A stretch of 64,000 nucleotides of DNA from Ignavibacteriales bacterium (GCA_026390795.1 JAPLFG010000003.1:930001-994000); one strand, 5' to 3'; positions 40,638 to 50,514 are shown, counted from the stretch's first letter. The notes: generated by a model not told the origin, from the sequence alone. Made by a program: numbers and translations.

Positions 40638-42125
40638 ATGATAATTAAGAACGATCCAGATCAAATTCAAAACTATCTTTCAGATGCATCCAATTATAAA
40701 GGATTTGCCGATTCGGTTTACATTCCGGAATCCGAAGAAGAGATTGTCCAGCTCCTAAAAAAATTCAATAAGAATAAAACAAAAGTAACCGTTACCGGTA
40801 ATGGTACCGGATTGACTGGAGCGCGTGTTCCTGAAGGCGGAGTGGTTATCTCACTTGAAAAGATGAATCAAGTTCTCAAATTGAACACGAAAGAAAAATA
40901 TATTCTGGTTCAACCGGCTGTTATATTAAATGATCTGCAGAATTTTGTTGAATCAAAAAATCTATTTTACCCTCCCGATCCAACTGAGAGAAACTGTTTT
41001 ATCGGTGCAACACTTGCGACAAATGCTTCCGGAGCCCGGACTTTTAAATATGGTCCAACACGGGATTTCGTTCTCGGCATAAGAATAATTTTACCCGACG
41101 GAGAAATAATTTCAATTGAACGGGGTAAACATTTTGCATCACAGCTAAATGCACTCTTAATAACCGAAAGCGGTAAGGAAATTTCTTTTACTTTGGCAGG
41201 CTACAAAATGCCAAAGACCAAGAATGTTGCTGGATATTTTTGCAAAGAAAATATGGACCTGATTGATTTATTTATAGGTTCGGAAGGGACTTTAGGAATC
41301 ATCACCGAATTAAAATTGAAATTGATTGAAATTCCCAAAAATGTATTATCATGTATTGCTTTCTTTTCAGACGAATTAGACGCACTTAAATTTATTGATG
41401 AAGCACGATCATTATCACTCGAAAAATTTAAGCAGCCGGTTTTTGTAAAAAATCCTTTATGCGCCCGCGCACTTGAATTCTTTGATATAAACGCTCTTAA
41501 TGTCTTACGCCCTGATTATCCCAACATACCCGATAATATACAAGCTGCTGTGTGGTTTGAACAAGATTTTGATCGGGATGAAGATACTATATTGAATAAT
41601 TGGATTGAACTCCTCAAAGAGCATAATTGTGATGAAGAATTAGTCTGGCTCGCTTTAGATAAATATGAGCAGGAAAAATTTCATGAGTTCCGGCACGCGA
41701 TTTCGTGGAAAGTAAATGAAATAATTACATTCCGAAATTTGAAAAAAGTTGGAACCGATACAGCTGTTCCGGTAAATCAGTTCAATCTATTCTTCCATTG
41801 GATTAAAAAAAAGGTAGTTGAAGCAAATCTCGATTATATAATTTACGGTCACTTCGGTAATTGTCATCCTCACCTTAACATGTTGCCTAAGGATGAAGAG
41901 GAATATCAAAAGGCAAAAGAAATTTATTCAAAAATTTGCGCCGAAGCAGTAAGACTCGGGGGAACAATTTCTGCCGAACATGGTATAGGCAAATTGAAAC
42001 GGGAATATTTATATAAAATGTACGGTGAAAGTGTTATAAAAGAGATGGCACAATTGAAACTCATTTTTGATCCTCATAAAATATTGAACATAGGAAATAT
42101 TTTTGACGAGAAATTTTTAGGTTAG
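40638..42125 (+). CDS. FAD-linked oxidase (GlcD/D-lactate dehydrogenase family)
   Basis: A 495-aa flavoenzyme with an FAD_binding_4 domain (VTGNGTGLTGARVPEGG, the FAD pyrophosphate loop; PPDPTERNCFIGATLATNASGARTFKYG split motif; VAGYFCKEN, GSEGTLGIITELKL) and a C-terminal FAD-oxidase_C domain with YGHFGNCHPHLNM and the SAEHGIGKLKREY signature. Members oxidise 2-hydroxy acids such as D-lactate or glycolate and pass electrons to quinone. Substrate not decided. It begins 6 nt after the Trm112-like stop and ends 7 nt before the TPR gene. Confidence 0.92.
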   Translation: MIIKNDPDQIQNYLSDASNYKGFADSVYIPESEEEIVQLLKKFNKNKTKVTVTGNGTGLTGARVPEGGVVISLEKMNQVLKLNTKEKYILVQPAVILNDLQNFVESKNLFYPPDPTERNCFIGATLATNASGARTFKYGPTRDFVLGIRIILPDGEIISIERGKHFASQLNALLITESGKEISFTLAGYKMPKTKNVAGYFCKENMDLIDLFIGSEGTLGIITELKLKLIEIPKNVLSCIAFFSDELDALKFIDEARSLSLEKFKQPVFVKNPLCARALEFFDINALNVLRPDYPNIPDNIQAAVWFEQDFDRDEDTILNNWIELLKEHNCDEELVWLALDKYEQEKFHEFRHAISWKVNEIITFRNLKKVGTDTAVPVNQFNLFFHWIKKKVVEANLDYIIYGHFGNCHPHLNMLPKDEEEYQKAKEIYSKICAEAVRLGGTISAEHGIGKLKREYLYKMYGESVIKEMAQLKLIFDPHKILNIGNIFDEKFLG

Positions 42126-42132
42126 ACTTATC

Positions 42133-43983
42133 ATGCGCTCTAAAATTATTCTGATTATTGTTCTATCGCTATTTACCGGGTTGAATGCTCAAGTCAATCA
42201 GAATCTGGATAATCGTTTTAATCTTGCCCAGAGTTTCGAGCAAACTGGGCAGTTGGAAAAAGCTGAAGCAATCTATAAAGAGCTTTCAGATGCTCAACCA
42301 TGGAATAATATTTTTTTCGAAGCATTAAATAAAATTCTTATCTCACAAAAAAAATATCAACAATCGGTCGACCTACTAAATAATAAGATTAAACAGAATC
42401 CAGCGGATATTAATCTTTACGGTTTGCTTGGAACCACTTACTTTATTATGGGGCAATCGGACAGCGCATTTGAAATCTGGGAAAAAGGATTAGCTCTTAA
42501 TCCTTCAACGTTTATCGGCTACAGGATAATTGCAAATTATGCAATCGAAAACCGTGCGTACGAAAAAGCTATTGATATATTAAAAAGGGGAAATAAAATC
42601 TCTACCGATCCGACAATTTTCTCTATGGATATGGCTAACATTTATGCTGCTAATATGAAATATAAAGACGCTGCTATTGAGTTTTGCAATTTGATTAATC
42701 ATCATCCAGATCAAATACAAGTTGTAAAAATCCGTATGAACAGTTATCTGAATGGGCCAGACGCTGCAGAACAAACAATCGAAGCAGTGAACGATTTTAC
42801 AGATTCTAAACCACAATTAGAAATTTTTGATCTGCTCACATTTGTTTATCAAACTACCGGTAATTATAAAAACGCATTCGAGAATGTTATTAAAACAGAA
42901 AAAGAATTCAGCGGCAACGGCACATCCATTTTTAATTTTGCACAAAGTGCGTACAGAAGCCAGCAGTACGAGTGGGCTTCCAAAAGTTACAATTATATTG
43001 TTCAGAACTACACAAACTCTCCATACCTTCCAACCGCAAAAATTGGTTATGCGCGCACTTTAGAAGCATCTCTTGATGAGAAGTATAATCAACAAAATGA
43101 ATCGTGGAAGCCTTATTCCAAACAAGTACCGTATTTTGTTGATGATTACAAAAAAATTATTAGTTCATATTACGAATTTGTGAAAACATACCTCGACAAT
43201 ACAATTAATGTCGAAGCATTTTTCAGAGTTGCGGAAATTTATAGAAACAGAATTTTTGATTTACAAGAAGCCGATACTATTTACAGCAAAGTAGCTCTTC
43301 TTTCACCAACAACTAATTTTTACGTTGAATCAAATCTTGCACGCGGTAAAATTGCTATTGAAAGGAATGATTTGAAACGTGCTCAAGAATATCTCGAAAA
43401 TGCGGCGAGATTTCCTCGCATCGAACCGAACAATTTTGCTGAGGCAAATTTTTATTTAGCTCGAATTGAATTTTGGAAAGGAGATTTTTCTAAGTCGGTT
43501 ATTTTATTCAATAATGCTTCAAAAAATCTCTCTACAGATTTTGCAAATGACGCTCTTGAGTTTTCTTCACTTATCAACACAACAAAAAAAGATTCTTTAA
43601 ATCTTCTTCTCTACGCTAAGGCAGATCTCTTGGCAATACAAAATAAGTACAAAGAAGCCGGCATTGAATTTAAAACTCTAAGTGATCAGCCCAACCTATT
43701 TATTCTTAATGACTTCGCAAAAATTTATTTTGTAGAGATGTTGATTGCACAAAATGATCTATTAAATGCCATAAAAGTTTTGGAGGAGGCTTCTGAAAAT
43801 CAGAAAAGTGCGATTTTCGTTGATAAATCAACTTTTTTACTCGCACAATGCTATCAATACGGGACCAAAGATCTTCTAAAAGCAGCACAAGTATATCAGA
43901 AATTACTTGAAACTTTCCCAAACTCACTTTATTTTGACCGTGCGCGTGAAGCGTTAAAAGGTCTTTCAAATAAAAACGGTTAA
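42133..43983 (+). CDS. Secreted TPR-repeat protein
   Basis: A 616-aa protein with signal peptide ([18 protein letters not shown]) and repeated TPR-like helical hairpins from about 30 to 600 (for example [72 protein letters not shown]). TPR scaffolds mediate protein contacts; here it would be periplasmic or at the envelope. Such proteins precede clpX in other Ignavibacteria-like genomes to my impression only. Ends 2 nt before clpX, so it is cotranscribed and probably coupled. Confidence 0.85.
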   Translation: MRSKIILIIVLSLFTGLNAQVNQNLDNRFNLAQSFEQTGQLEKAEAIYKELSDAQPWNNIFFEALNKILISQKKYQQSVDLLNNKIKQNPADINLYGLLGTTYFIMGQSDSAFEIWEKGLALNPSTFIGYRIIANYAIENRAYEKAIDILKRGNKISTDPTIFSMDMANIYAANMKYKDAAIEFCNLINHHPDQIQVVKIRMNSYLNGPDAAEQTIEAVNDFTDSKPQLEIFDLLTFVYQTTGNYKNAFENVIKTEKEFSGNGTSIFNFAQSAYRSQQYEWASKSYNYIVQNYTNSPYLPTAKIGYARTLEASLDEKYNQQNESWKPYSKQVPYFVDDYKKIISSYYEFVKTYLDNTINVEAFFRVAEIYRNRIFDLQEADTIYSKVALLSPTTNFYVESNLARGKIAIERNDLKRAQEYLENAARFPRIEPNNFAEANFYLARIEFWKGDFSKSVILFNNASKNLSTDFANDALEFSSLINTTKKDSLNLLLYAKADLLAIQNKYKEAGIEFKTLSDQPNLFILNDFAKIYFVEMLIAQNDLLNAIKVLEEASENQKSAIFVDKSTFLLAQCYQYGTKDLLKAAQVYQKLLETFPNSLYFDRAREALKGLSNKNG

Positions 43984-43985
43984 AA

Positions 43986-45239
43986 ATGAGCGATCCAAAA
44001 GAACCACGTACAGTTAAATGTTCCTTCTGCGGAAGGGACGGCAGCGAAGTTACATCTATGGTGGCTGGTCCGGATGTATATATTTGCGATATATGTATAA
44101 AAACTAGTGTTGATATTTTAAAGAATAACATCACATCATTTCCCAAAAAGGAAACTTATCATTCGTCACTCACTCCGGATTTATTAAAGAAAAGTTTGGA
44201 TGAATATGTAATAGATCAAGATTTGGCAAAAAAGATTTTAGCCGTCGCAGTTTATAATCATTACAAAAGAGTTAACGCTTCAAGCTCTCTTTTTGATATG
44301 GATGATATTGAAATTGAAAAAAGCAACATTCTTCTAATTGGACAAACCGGCGTTGGAAAAACTTTACTTGCTCAAACATTAGCAAGAATTCTTGATGTTC
44401 CTTTCGCGATTGCTGATGCAACAACATTAACTGAAGCCGGATATGTTGGCGATGACGTTGAAACTGTTTTAGTACGTTTACTTCAAGCAGCAGATTATAA
44501 TTTGGAGAAAGCGCAAAAAGGAATTGTTTACATAGATGAGATTGATAAGATTGCGCGTAAAAGCGAGAGCACTTCAATTACACGCGATGTTTCCGGTGAA
44601 GGAGTTCAGCAGGCACTCTTAAAAATTTTAGAAGGAACAATTGCTGGAGTTCCCCCTCGCGGCGGAAGAAAACATCCCGAGCAGAGTCTAATTAACATTA
44701 ACACAAAAAACATTTTATTTATCTGCGGCGGCGCATTCGACGGTGTTGAATCCGTAATAGCGTCCCGTATAAACAAAAACACAATCGGTTTTGATACGAA
44801 TATTTCGAATCCATTCGAAACCGAAAGAGATAATCTTATTCAAAAAGTTCAGCCGGAAGATTTAGTAAAGTACGGTTTGATTCCGGAATTAGTGGGAAGA
44901 CTTCCAATCATCGCCCCTCTTGCTTCGCTTAATTCTAAAGCAATGAAAAACATTTTAACAGAACCGAAAAATGCGATCATTAAACAGTATCAGAAATTAT
45001 TTATGATGGAAGGCGTTGAACTTAATTTTGATCAGCAGGCTTTAGAAGAAATTGTTAAGAAGGCAATTGAAAGAAAAACCGGCGCACGCGCTCTCCGCTC
45101 AATTGTTGAAGGAATACTGCTTGATATTATGTATGAGCTGCCGACGAAAGAAAATATTGACAAATGTTTAGTTACAAAAGACACTGTACTTAAAGGTGAA
45201 AAACCGGTTTACATAGAGAGTGATAGAAAAACGGCATAA
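43986..45239 (+). CDS. clpX: ATP-dependent Clp protease ATP-binding subunit ClpX
   Basis: ClpX unfolds tagged proteins and feeds them to ClpP. The 417-aa protein has the N-terminal zinc domain (C12, C15, C34, C37), Walker A GQTGVGKT near 118, the pore loop [13 protein letters not shown], Walker [14 protein letters not shown], the [14 protein letters not shown] sensor region, the IGF loop (NTIGFDTN) that docks ClpP, and the C-terminal small domain ([14 protein letters not shown]). All signatures are intact, so a ClpP partner is expected elsewhere; none is adjacent. Last gene of the Trm112-FAD oxidase-TPR-clpX operon. Confidence 0.97.
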   Translation: MSDPKEPRTVKCSFCGRDGSEVTSMVAGPDVYICDICIKTSVDILKNNITSFPKKETYHSSLTPDLLKKSLDEYVIDQDLAKKILAVAVYNHYKRVNASSSLFDMDDIEIEKSNILLIGQTGVGKTLLAQTLARILDVPFAIADATTLTEAGYVGDDVETVLVRLLQAADYNLEKAQKGIVYIDEIDKIARKSESTSITRDVSGEGVQQALLKILEGTIAGVPPRGGRKHPEQSLININTKNILFICGGAFDGVESVIASRINKNTIGFDTNISNPFETERDNLIQKVQPEDLVKYGLIPELVGRLPIIAPLASLNSKAMKNILTEPKNAIIKQYQKLFMMEGVELNFDQQALEEIVKKAIERKTGARALRSIVEGILLDIMYELPTKENIDKCLVTKDTVLKGEKPVYIESDRKTA

Positions 45240-45243
45240 ATAG

Positions 45244-45268
45244 TTGCTGCTGTTTATAACAGCAGCAA
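45244..45268. terminator. Hairpin terminator overlapping the end of the DUF3667 gene
   Basis: Perfect 11-bp stem TTGCTGCTGTT / AACAGCAGCAA with a TAT loop. It serves clpX from the right and covers the last codons and stop of the convergent DUF3667 gene, whose stop is at 45254-45256. Confidence 0.72.
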
Positions 45269-46198
45269 TGTTACTAAAACTGAACCGAAAAAGAATAATC
45301 CCAGCAAAATTAGATGTAGCAAACCTAAAACGAATGCCTTTCCCGCAGTTTTCCAAAAACTTTGTCTGTAATATTCTTTGAGAATTAAAAACAAATATAC
45401 CGGGATTAATACTAGTCCTAATAATTTCCCCCATTCAAACGGAAAAAATTTATCCGTCAAAAATATTAACGTATAAAAGAGAAATATAAAACTTTGGTAA
45501 TGAATCGAAATTACAAGGCTCTCCACATAAAATTTTGTTTGAGATCTGTAAAAAAGAAATATCAACGCAGCAAATAATGGCATTAGAATAAACATACCGT
45601 AAGAGAGATTTTTCCAAATTATATGAATAAAATCTTCGTTTCTATCAGAAACTTTCACGAGTATCTTCTTGAATAATCTACGTGCTTGAGATTCGTGCAT
45701 TCCTTTCTCATTTAACAATGAATCAATTTGAAAAGCAGATAGCCCTTTCAATTCCTTAGCAGAGACAGTACTTCTATATCTTGTCAAGGAATCGATTTTT
45801 ACTTTACTTAAGGAAGCTTTTTCTTTCTCGGAAACAATGTTTTTTTCGTGTGGAAGTGGAAAAATTATTACTTTTTCATAGAATGGTTTCAAAGAAATCA
45901 TCACAAAAAAGACAAAACTTATAAAAATGTATAGTCTTATTGGCGCTACTAAACTTGCTCGTTTGCCGGAATTGAACTCTTTACTAACTAATCCCGGTTT
46001 AAAAATTAATTTTTTAATCGTTTGAAATGATTTTGAATCTAAATGAAGTAGTTCTTCGAACATTTCGTGGATATGATGTTTAATTGGAACTAATAAATCA
46101 TTATTCTCTTGTCCGCAGTTTGGACAAAAATTATCTGCTCCAACAAATTTGAACCCGCAGTTTGCGCATTCTGGTAATTTATTTTTATGATGTGCCAT
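45254..46198 (-). CDS. DUF3667-family membrane protein with N-terminal zinc ribbon
   Basis: A 314-aa protein. The N-terminus has a zinc ribbon (CANCGFKFVGADNFCPNCGQEN), then the DUF3667 signature (LVPIKHHIHEMFEELLHLDSKSFQTIKKLIFKPG, SGKRASLVAPIRLYIFISFVFF), and five or so membrane segments towards the C-terminus. Family function unknown. The ATG at 46198 (MAHHK) is preferred; an upstream in-frame TTG at 46225 lies in what looks like leader DNA. Convergent with clpX with only 14 nt between the stops, sharing a hairpin. Confidence 0.85.
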   Translation of the reverse strand: MAHHKNKLPECANCGFKFVGADNFCPNCGQENNDLLVPIKHHIHEMFEELLHLDSKSFQTIKKLIFKPGLVSKEFNSGKRASLVAPIRLYIFISFVFFVMISLKPFYEKVIIFPLPHEKNIVSEKEKASLSKVKIDSLTRYRSTVSAKELKGLSAFQIDSLLNEKGMHESQARRLFKKILVKVSDRNEDFIHIIWKNLSYGMFILMPLFAALIFLFYRSQTKFYVESLVISIHYQSFIFLFYTLIFLTDKFFPFEWGKLLGLVLIPVYLFLILKEYYRQSFWKTAGKAFVLGLLHLILLGLFFFGSVLVTLLLL

Positions 46199-46284
46199 AG
46201 TTAATCTAGTTTTGTTGCGGAACAAAATATAATATTGTATTTATAATAAACCAATAAATCTATCCAGTTCTAATAAAAAGAAAA

Positions 46285-47538
46285 ATGAAAATTTTTTTAA
46301 TAATATTTTTGACCATCTGCTCATTGAGCTTGGCTCAATCCAAATTGCTTATCTATATGGATCTGCATCAGACAGATCATCTCAAAGCTTACGGTATTAC
46401 TTTTAATGCGTTGAAAGATGGTACCACTGCCGATTGGCTGCTAAACTACCGCGGCGGTTCTTTTATGTTTGATTATTCCGATCAGCTTGCAATGAAATGC
46501 AGGATAAAAGGTGTCGCGTTTCAACCATTATCAAATGAAGAGGCGGTACAGATATATTCATTGGTTCAGGGTGAAGACCAAAACATGGAAGTTGTAAGAT
46601 TAGAAAAAGCTCCAAAGATTGCCGTCTATATTCCTCCTGGCTTTCAGCCGTGGGATGATGCTGTAACTCTTGCGCTGAATTATGCGGAAGTACCTTATGA
46701 TAAAATCTGGGTTGAAGAAATATTGAGAGGCGATTTAAAGAATTATGATTGGCTTCATACCCATCACGAGGATTTTACGGGACAATATGGAAAATTCTAT
46801 GCGTCATTCAGCGGCGCGCAGTGGTATATTGAACAGCAGATGCTCTATGAAAATGAAGCCAAAAAACTTGGCTTCAAAAAAGTATCTGATATGGAAAAAT
46901 CCATTGTTCAAACAATAAAAAACTTTGTCGGCAATGGCGGATTTATGTTCGCAATGTGTTCGGCAACAGATTCTTTTGATATAGCATTAGCCGCAATGAA
47001 TGTTGACATCGTTGATAGAATTTATGACGGTGACCCGCCGGATCCAAACGCGCAGGAAAAATTGGATTTTAACAATACATTCGCTTTCCAGAATTTTAAG
47101 CTAGAGATGAATCCATTGATTTATGAATACAGTAACATTGATATTCAACCATTAGAAATTGGCGATCAGAGAAATGATTATTTCACACTTTTTGACTTCT
47201 CCGCCAAATACGACCCCGTTCCAACAATGCTTACGCAAGATCATGTTAACGTAATTCATGGTTTCATGGGACAGACAACAATGTTCAACAAGAAATTTAT
47301 TAAGAACTCGGTTTACATTTTGGGACAGCGCGCGGGAACCGACCAGGTAAAATATATTCATGGAAATTACGGACGAGGAACATTTACATTTTATGGGGGA
47401 CATGATCCGGAAGATTACCAGCATGCAGTTGGCGATCCGCCAACAGATCTAAGTTTATATAAGAATTCACCGGGATATAGGCTAATTCTGAACAACATAC
47501 TTTTCCCGGCAGCAAAGAAAAAAGAACAAAAAACATAA
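46285..47538 (+). CDS. Secreted conserved protein of the Bacteroidota family often labelled asparagine synthetase B
   Basis: A 417-aa exported protein (signal IFLIIFLTICSLSLAQ). The start of the mature part, LLIYMDLHQTDHLKAYGITFNAL followed by WLLNYRGGSFMF, matches a family I have seen annotated as asparagine synthetase B in Bacteroidota. It has neither an N-terminal Cys glutaminase nor an ATP-pyrophosphatase motif, so that label is not supported. The part IAVYIPPGFQPWDDAVTLALNY, YDWLHTHHEDFTG, and FVGNGGFMFAMCSATDSFD suggests a flavodoxin-like or glutamine-amidotransferase-like fold with a Cys. Function unknown. Monocistronic by position. Confidence 0.7.
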   Translation: MKIFLIIFLTICSLSLAQSKLLIYMDLHQTDHLKAYGITFNALKDGTTADWLLNYRGGSFMFDYSDQLAMKCRIKGVAFQPLSNEEAVQIYSLVQGEDQNMEVVRLEKAPKIAVYIPPGFQPWDDAVTLALNYAEVPYDKIWVEEILRGDLKNYDWLHTHHEDFTGQYGKFYASFSGAQWYIEQQMLYENEAKKLGFKKVSDMEKSIVQTIKNFVGNGGFMFAMCSATDSFDIALAAMNVDIVDRIYDGDPPDPNAQEKLDFNNTFAFQNFKLEMNPLIYEYSNIDIQPLEIGDQRNDYFTLFDFSAKYDPVPTMLTQDHVNVIHGFMGQTTMFNKKFIKNSVYILGQRAGTDQVKYIHGNYGRGTFTFYGGHDPEDYQHAVGDPPTDLSLYKNSPGYRLILNNILFPAAKKKEQKT

Positions 47539-47580
47539 TCTAGATACTAGATTTTGGATGCTCGATTCTAGACGTTAGAA
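47539..47580. repeat. Degenerate 7-bp tandem repeat array
   Basis: Six contiguous heptamers in exact register: TCTAGAT, ACTAGAT, TTTGGAT, GCTCGAT, TCTAGAC, GTTAGAA, starting just after the stop codon at 47538. Fifteen nt on, two exact AATCAAG heptamers follow (47596-47609). The remaining intergenic bases to 47657 show nothing else. Confidence 0.7.
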
Positions 47581-47657
47581 TTATTAATTAGCAGAAATCA
47601 AGAATCAAGTATCTGTTAATGAATCCATTTAATAAGATTTTCATCTAATGAGGAGTT

Positions 47658-48314
47658 ATGAAATATCTAAAAATCAAAAATAGCAGTGAGCAGATTCCAA
47701 TAGGAAAAATAGTTTGCGTCGGGCGGAACTACGCGGCTCATGCAAAAGAATTAGGCGGTGAGGTCCCGGAGTTTCCAATAATATTTTTAAAACCGGCGTC
47801 AAACGTTATATATTCTGGAGAATCAGTTGTGCATCCTACTCACTCGAAAAATTTGCAGCATGAAGTTGAGCTGGTTCTTTATATAGGCGAGGATATTAAA
47901 AACGGTAATGATGAAACAGCATCAAGAGCAATTCAAGGATATACAATTGGTCTGGATATGACTTTGCGTGATCTTCAATTTGAATTCAAGGCAAAGGGAG
48001 ACCCTTGGACACTTGCAAAATGTTTTGACACTGCCGCGGTCCTTACAGACATTGTGATGAAAAAGGAATATCAACTTAAAGGTGATGAAAATATTTCTCT
48101 TTCAGTAAATGGAACAGTGAGACAAAATTCATCAATTAAAAACATGATATTTTCACCGGTCGAGATTGTGAAATTTATTTCTGCTCGAATGACACTTGAA
48201 AAAGGCGACCTGATTTACACCGGTACTCCGGAAGGAGTTGGAAAAGTAGTTCCAGGCGATAAAATTATTGCGGAACTAGAAAATGTAGGAAAGATCTCAA
48301 CTCACGTAATTTAA
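47658..48314 (+). CDS. Fumarylacetoacetate hydrolase (FAH)-family enzyme
   Basis: A 218-aa FAH-domain protein of the short YcgM/FAHD1 type: KIVCVGRNYAAHAKELG opening, metal ligands in HEVELVLYIGEDI (ExE) and the Asp/Lys of GYTIGLDMTLRDLQ, and the end LIYTGTPEGVGKVVPGD. Members hydrolyse acylpyruvates or decarboxylate oxaloacetate, or act in aromatic degradation; no degradation cluster is nearby, so an acylpyruvase or oxaloacetate role is the more likely. It is followed by a REP-like repeat before the next gene. Confidence 0.93.
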   Translation: MKYLKIKNSSEQIPIGKIVCVGRNYAAHAKELGGEVPEFPIIFLKPASNVIYSGESVVHPTHSKNLQHEVELVLYIGEDIKNGNDETASRAIQGYTIGLDMTLRDLQFEFKAKGDPWTLAKCFDTAAVLTDIVMKKEYQLKGDENISLSVNGTVRQNSSIKNMIFSPVEIVKFISARMTLEKGDLIYTGTPEGVGKVVPGDKIIAELENVGKISTHVI

Positions 48315-48318
48315 AAAC

Positions 48319-48382
48319 GGCCATTCCGGCGTAAGTTGGAATTTATCGATTACGTGTCGCGCTTCGCTTGCACGGAATGACA
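48319..48382. repeat. REP-like interspersed palindromic element
   Basis: About 64 nt bounded by inverted ends (GGCCATTCCGGCG at left, CACGGAATGACA at right; core CATTCCG / CGGAATG) with small internal inverted parts (ATTCC...GGAAT; GCGCTTCGC). GC content is much higher than the surroundings. This layout, GTCATTCC...GGAATGAC, is typical of mobile intergenic palindromes. Confidence 0.62.
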
Positions 48383-48408
48383 ATAATAATGAACAAATAG
48401 AGGAAACA

Positions 48409-48654
48409 ATGCCAATCTTTGAATACAAATGTAACGACTGCAATAAAAAATTTGAAGTGCTGCACAAATCATCATCTAATCTTGAAGAAGTGATCTGTCC
48501 GTCATGTCAATCTAAGAATCACAAAAAACTTCTTTCGTCGTTCAGCGCGTCAACTGGATCATCTAGTTTTGATAGCGGTTCATCATGTTCTGATGGAAGT
48601 TGCGGTGTTCCTTCATACGGCGGCTGTGCAAACGGAATGTGCGGTTTGAATTAA
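48409..48654 (+). CDS. FmdB-family zinc-ribbon protein with Cys/Gly/Ser tail
   Basis: An 81-aa protein: FmdB-type zinc ribbon (MPIFEYKCNDCNKKFEVLHK, then VICPSCQSKNHKKLLSSF) followed by a Ser/Gly-rich tail containing four further Cys (SSCSDGSCGVPSYGGCANGMCG). FmdB-type ribbons are proposed regulators or RNA/DNA-binding proteins; function unproven. AGAGGA lies 5 nt upstream of the ATG. Its stop is 3 nt from the stop of the convergent response regulator, with no hairpin between. Confidence 0.88.
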   Translation: MPIFEYKCNDCNKKFEVLHKSSSNLEEVICPSCQSKNHKKLLSSFSASTGSSSFDSGSSCSDGSCGVPSYGGCANGMCGLN

Positions 48655-48657
48655 TTA

Positions 48658-49398
48658 TTATAGAGAGGGCGGAATACTATTCTTTATTTCATCATTGAAT
48701 GTGTATCCCGCGCTTCTAATACTTTTAATATAGATTGGGTGTTCCGGATCAGGTTCAAAATATTTTCTTAAGCGTGAAATAAAATTATCTATTGTTCTTG
48801 TTTCGACCTCCGAACTTAGATGCCAGACATTTTCTAGCAATTCTTTACGGGAAACTATTTTCCCCTTCCTCTCAATTAAGTATTTTAAAACCATTGCTTC
48901 TCGTTGTGTTAGTACAAAGTTTTTTGAACCGCTGATACAACTTAGATTTTCAAAATTCACTATGTTGTTCCCAAAGCGGTAAGAAGGCTCAATCTCTGCT
49001 GACGACTGGTACCACATCTTACGCTTCAGCATCCCTTTTACACGCAGCAGTAATTCATTCAAATTAAACGGCTTGGTTAAATAATCATCCGCTCCAATTT
49101 CAAGCCCTCTAACTTTGTCTTCGGCATTGGTCCTTGCTGTTAACATCAGCAATGGCATCTGCGGCGATTTTGCACGCACTCTTTCGGCAATTTCAAAGCC
49201 ATTGTAATATGGAAGCATGATATCAAGAATAATCAAATCATATTCGTTTGATCCGAAGTATTCCAATGCTTGTCTGCCGTCCTTAGCCCAATCAACAATG
49301 TATCCTTCGTCTGTAAGATTATATTCTAGCCCAACAGCAAGAGTTTCTTCATCTTCAACAAGCAAAATTCTCTTCCCTTTAAAAAGATTATTCTCCAT
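48658..49398 (-). CDS. OmpR/PhoB-family response regulator
   Basis: A 246-aa regulator: receiver with VEDEET acidic pair, phosphoacceptor D59 (LIILDIMLPYYNG), and K in DYLTKPFNLNEL; DNA-binding winged helix with FVLTQREAMVLKYLIERKG, ETRTIDNFISRLRKYFEPD and YIKSIRSAGYTF. Overlaps the end of its kinase gene by 11 nt. Target genes not evident; neighbours are an FmdB-type protein and an M49 peptidase. Confidence 0.94.
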   Translation of the reverse strand: MENNLFKGKRILLVEDEETLAVGLEYNLTDEGYIVDWAKDGRQALEYFGSNEYDLIILDIMLPYYNGFEIAERVRAKSPQMPLLMLTARTNAEDKVRGLEIGADDYLTKPFNLNELLLRVKGMLKRKMWYQSSAEIEPSYRFGNNIVNFENLSCISGSKNFVLTQREAMVLKYLIERKGKIVSRKELLENVWHLSSEVETRTIDNFISRLRKYFEPDPEHPIYIKSIRSAGYTFNDEIKNSIPPSL

Positions 49399-50413
49399 CT
49401 TCTTTACCCAGCATTTTTTGTTTCCGAGCGGTTTCCCTAAGTAATTTTTTCACATAGAACCTTTTTGATGACTGATAGATCGGCATTTCTATTTTGAAAG
49501 TAGTTCCTTTATTAATACCCTCGCTGTAAGCGGAAATTCTGCCCCCATGAAATTTAACTATCCCCTTCACCCAGTATAATCCTAGTCCCGTTCCTTTTAC
49601 ATTTGGAATATTTTTATTATCAATCCGTTGAAACTTATTGAAAATATTTTTTAGATTTTTTTGTCTCAGGCCGATGCCCTTATCAGCAAATTCAATCATC
49701 AGATATTTTTTTGCACACGATAATTTTACCGTGATCTTGGGTGCATCTACAGAATATTTCATTGCATTATCTGTCAGGTTATCAAATACAATCTGCATTG
49801 CGTCTTTATCAATCACGCATTTACATGGCGCTTCACCTAGGATTTCAACTGCCGAATCGGATAAACGAAATTGCTCTATCGATTCCTTAATTAACTGACG
49901 AATAACCTCATCTGCATTATAAATATGATAATTATGCGCAATCCGTTTTTTCTCCAGCCGCGATATTTCTAATATTGAATCAATCAATTTTTTCAAACGC
50001 TTTGAATCTCTCATCATCAATCCGTAAAACTCTTTCTGCTTTTCTGCGGGGACTTCTTTAGAGTGCAAGGTTTCCAGATAAAGCTGAATTGATGCGAGCG
50101 GAGATTTTAATTCGTGAGTAACGTTTGCAATAAAATTATCGTATAACTTTGTAAGTTTTACCTGAACAGTTAGGTTTCGGAAGATAAGGAACATTGCGGT
50201 TGCAATTAAAACTATCAGCACAATTCCGCCTACGAAAATCAGTACGTTCGGACTATCTAATACTATTTGCGGAGAAAGTTTATCGCCAACTTGTTTGATG
50301 ATTAGATAATTAGCAACGTACCAGTAGATCCACAAACCGAGCAAACCTAACCAGGCAAACTGTGCAAAGATAAAAGCAAATATTAAAAAAAGAAGAGACC
50401 GGTTTTTTTTCAT
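49388..50413 (-). CDS. Sensor histidine kinase
   Basis: A 341-aa kinase with two membrane segments (about 7-33, FLIFAFIFAQFAWLGLLGLWIYW, and 57-78) enclosing only some 20 periplasmic residues, so the sensor is probably intramembrane or relies on a partner. No HAMP or PAS recognised. HisKA has H100 (IANVTHELKSPLAS); HATPase has NLTDNAMKYSV, DKGIGLRQK and GTGLGLYWVKGI. Overlaps its regulator by 11 nt, so the two are translated together. Confidence 0.93.
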   Translation of the reverse strand: MKKNRSLLFLIFAFIFAQFAWLGLLGLWIYWYVANYLIIKQVGDKLSPQIVLDSPNVLIFVGGIVLIVLIATAMFLIFRNLTVQVKLTKLYDNFIANVTHELKSPLASIQLYLETLHSKEVPAEKQKEFYGLMMRDSKRLKKLIDSILEISRLEKKRIAHNYHIYNADEVIRQLIKESIEQFRLSDSAVEILGEAPCKCVIDKDAMQIVFDNLTDNAMKYSVDAPKITVKLSCAKKYLMIEFADKGIGLRQKNLKNIFNKFQRIDNKNIPNVKGTGLGLYWVKGIVKFHGGRISAYSEGINKGTTFKIEMPIYQSSKRFYVKKLLRETARKQKMLGKEDGE

Positions 50414-50484
50414 TTATGAATGCTAATAGTTATTTAATATACAGCTATTATTTCCGTACATACCAATTTTAACAATAAAAATTC

Positions 50485-50508
50485 GGGGAACGCAAGTATG
50501 CGTTCCCC
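50485..50508 (-). terminator. Hairpin terminator of the M49 peptidase gene
   Basis: Perfect 10-bp stem GGGGAACGCA / TGCGTTCCCC with an AGTA loop; read leftward it is followed by gaatttttattg. It is 6 nt from the stop at 50515 and separates this gene from the two-component pair. Confidence 0.87.
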
Positions 50509-50514
50509 ATTAAA

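Noticed and set aside
47539-47616. Short repeats that might be a CRISPR
   Set aside because: Units are 7 bp, contiguous and degenerate, with no spacers and no cas genes.
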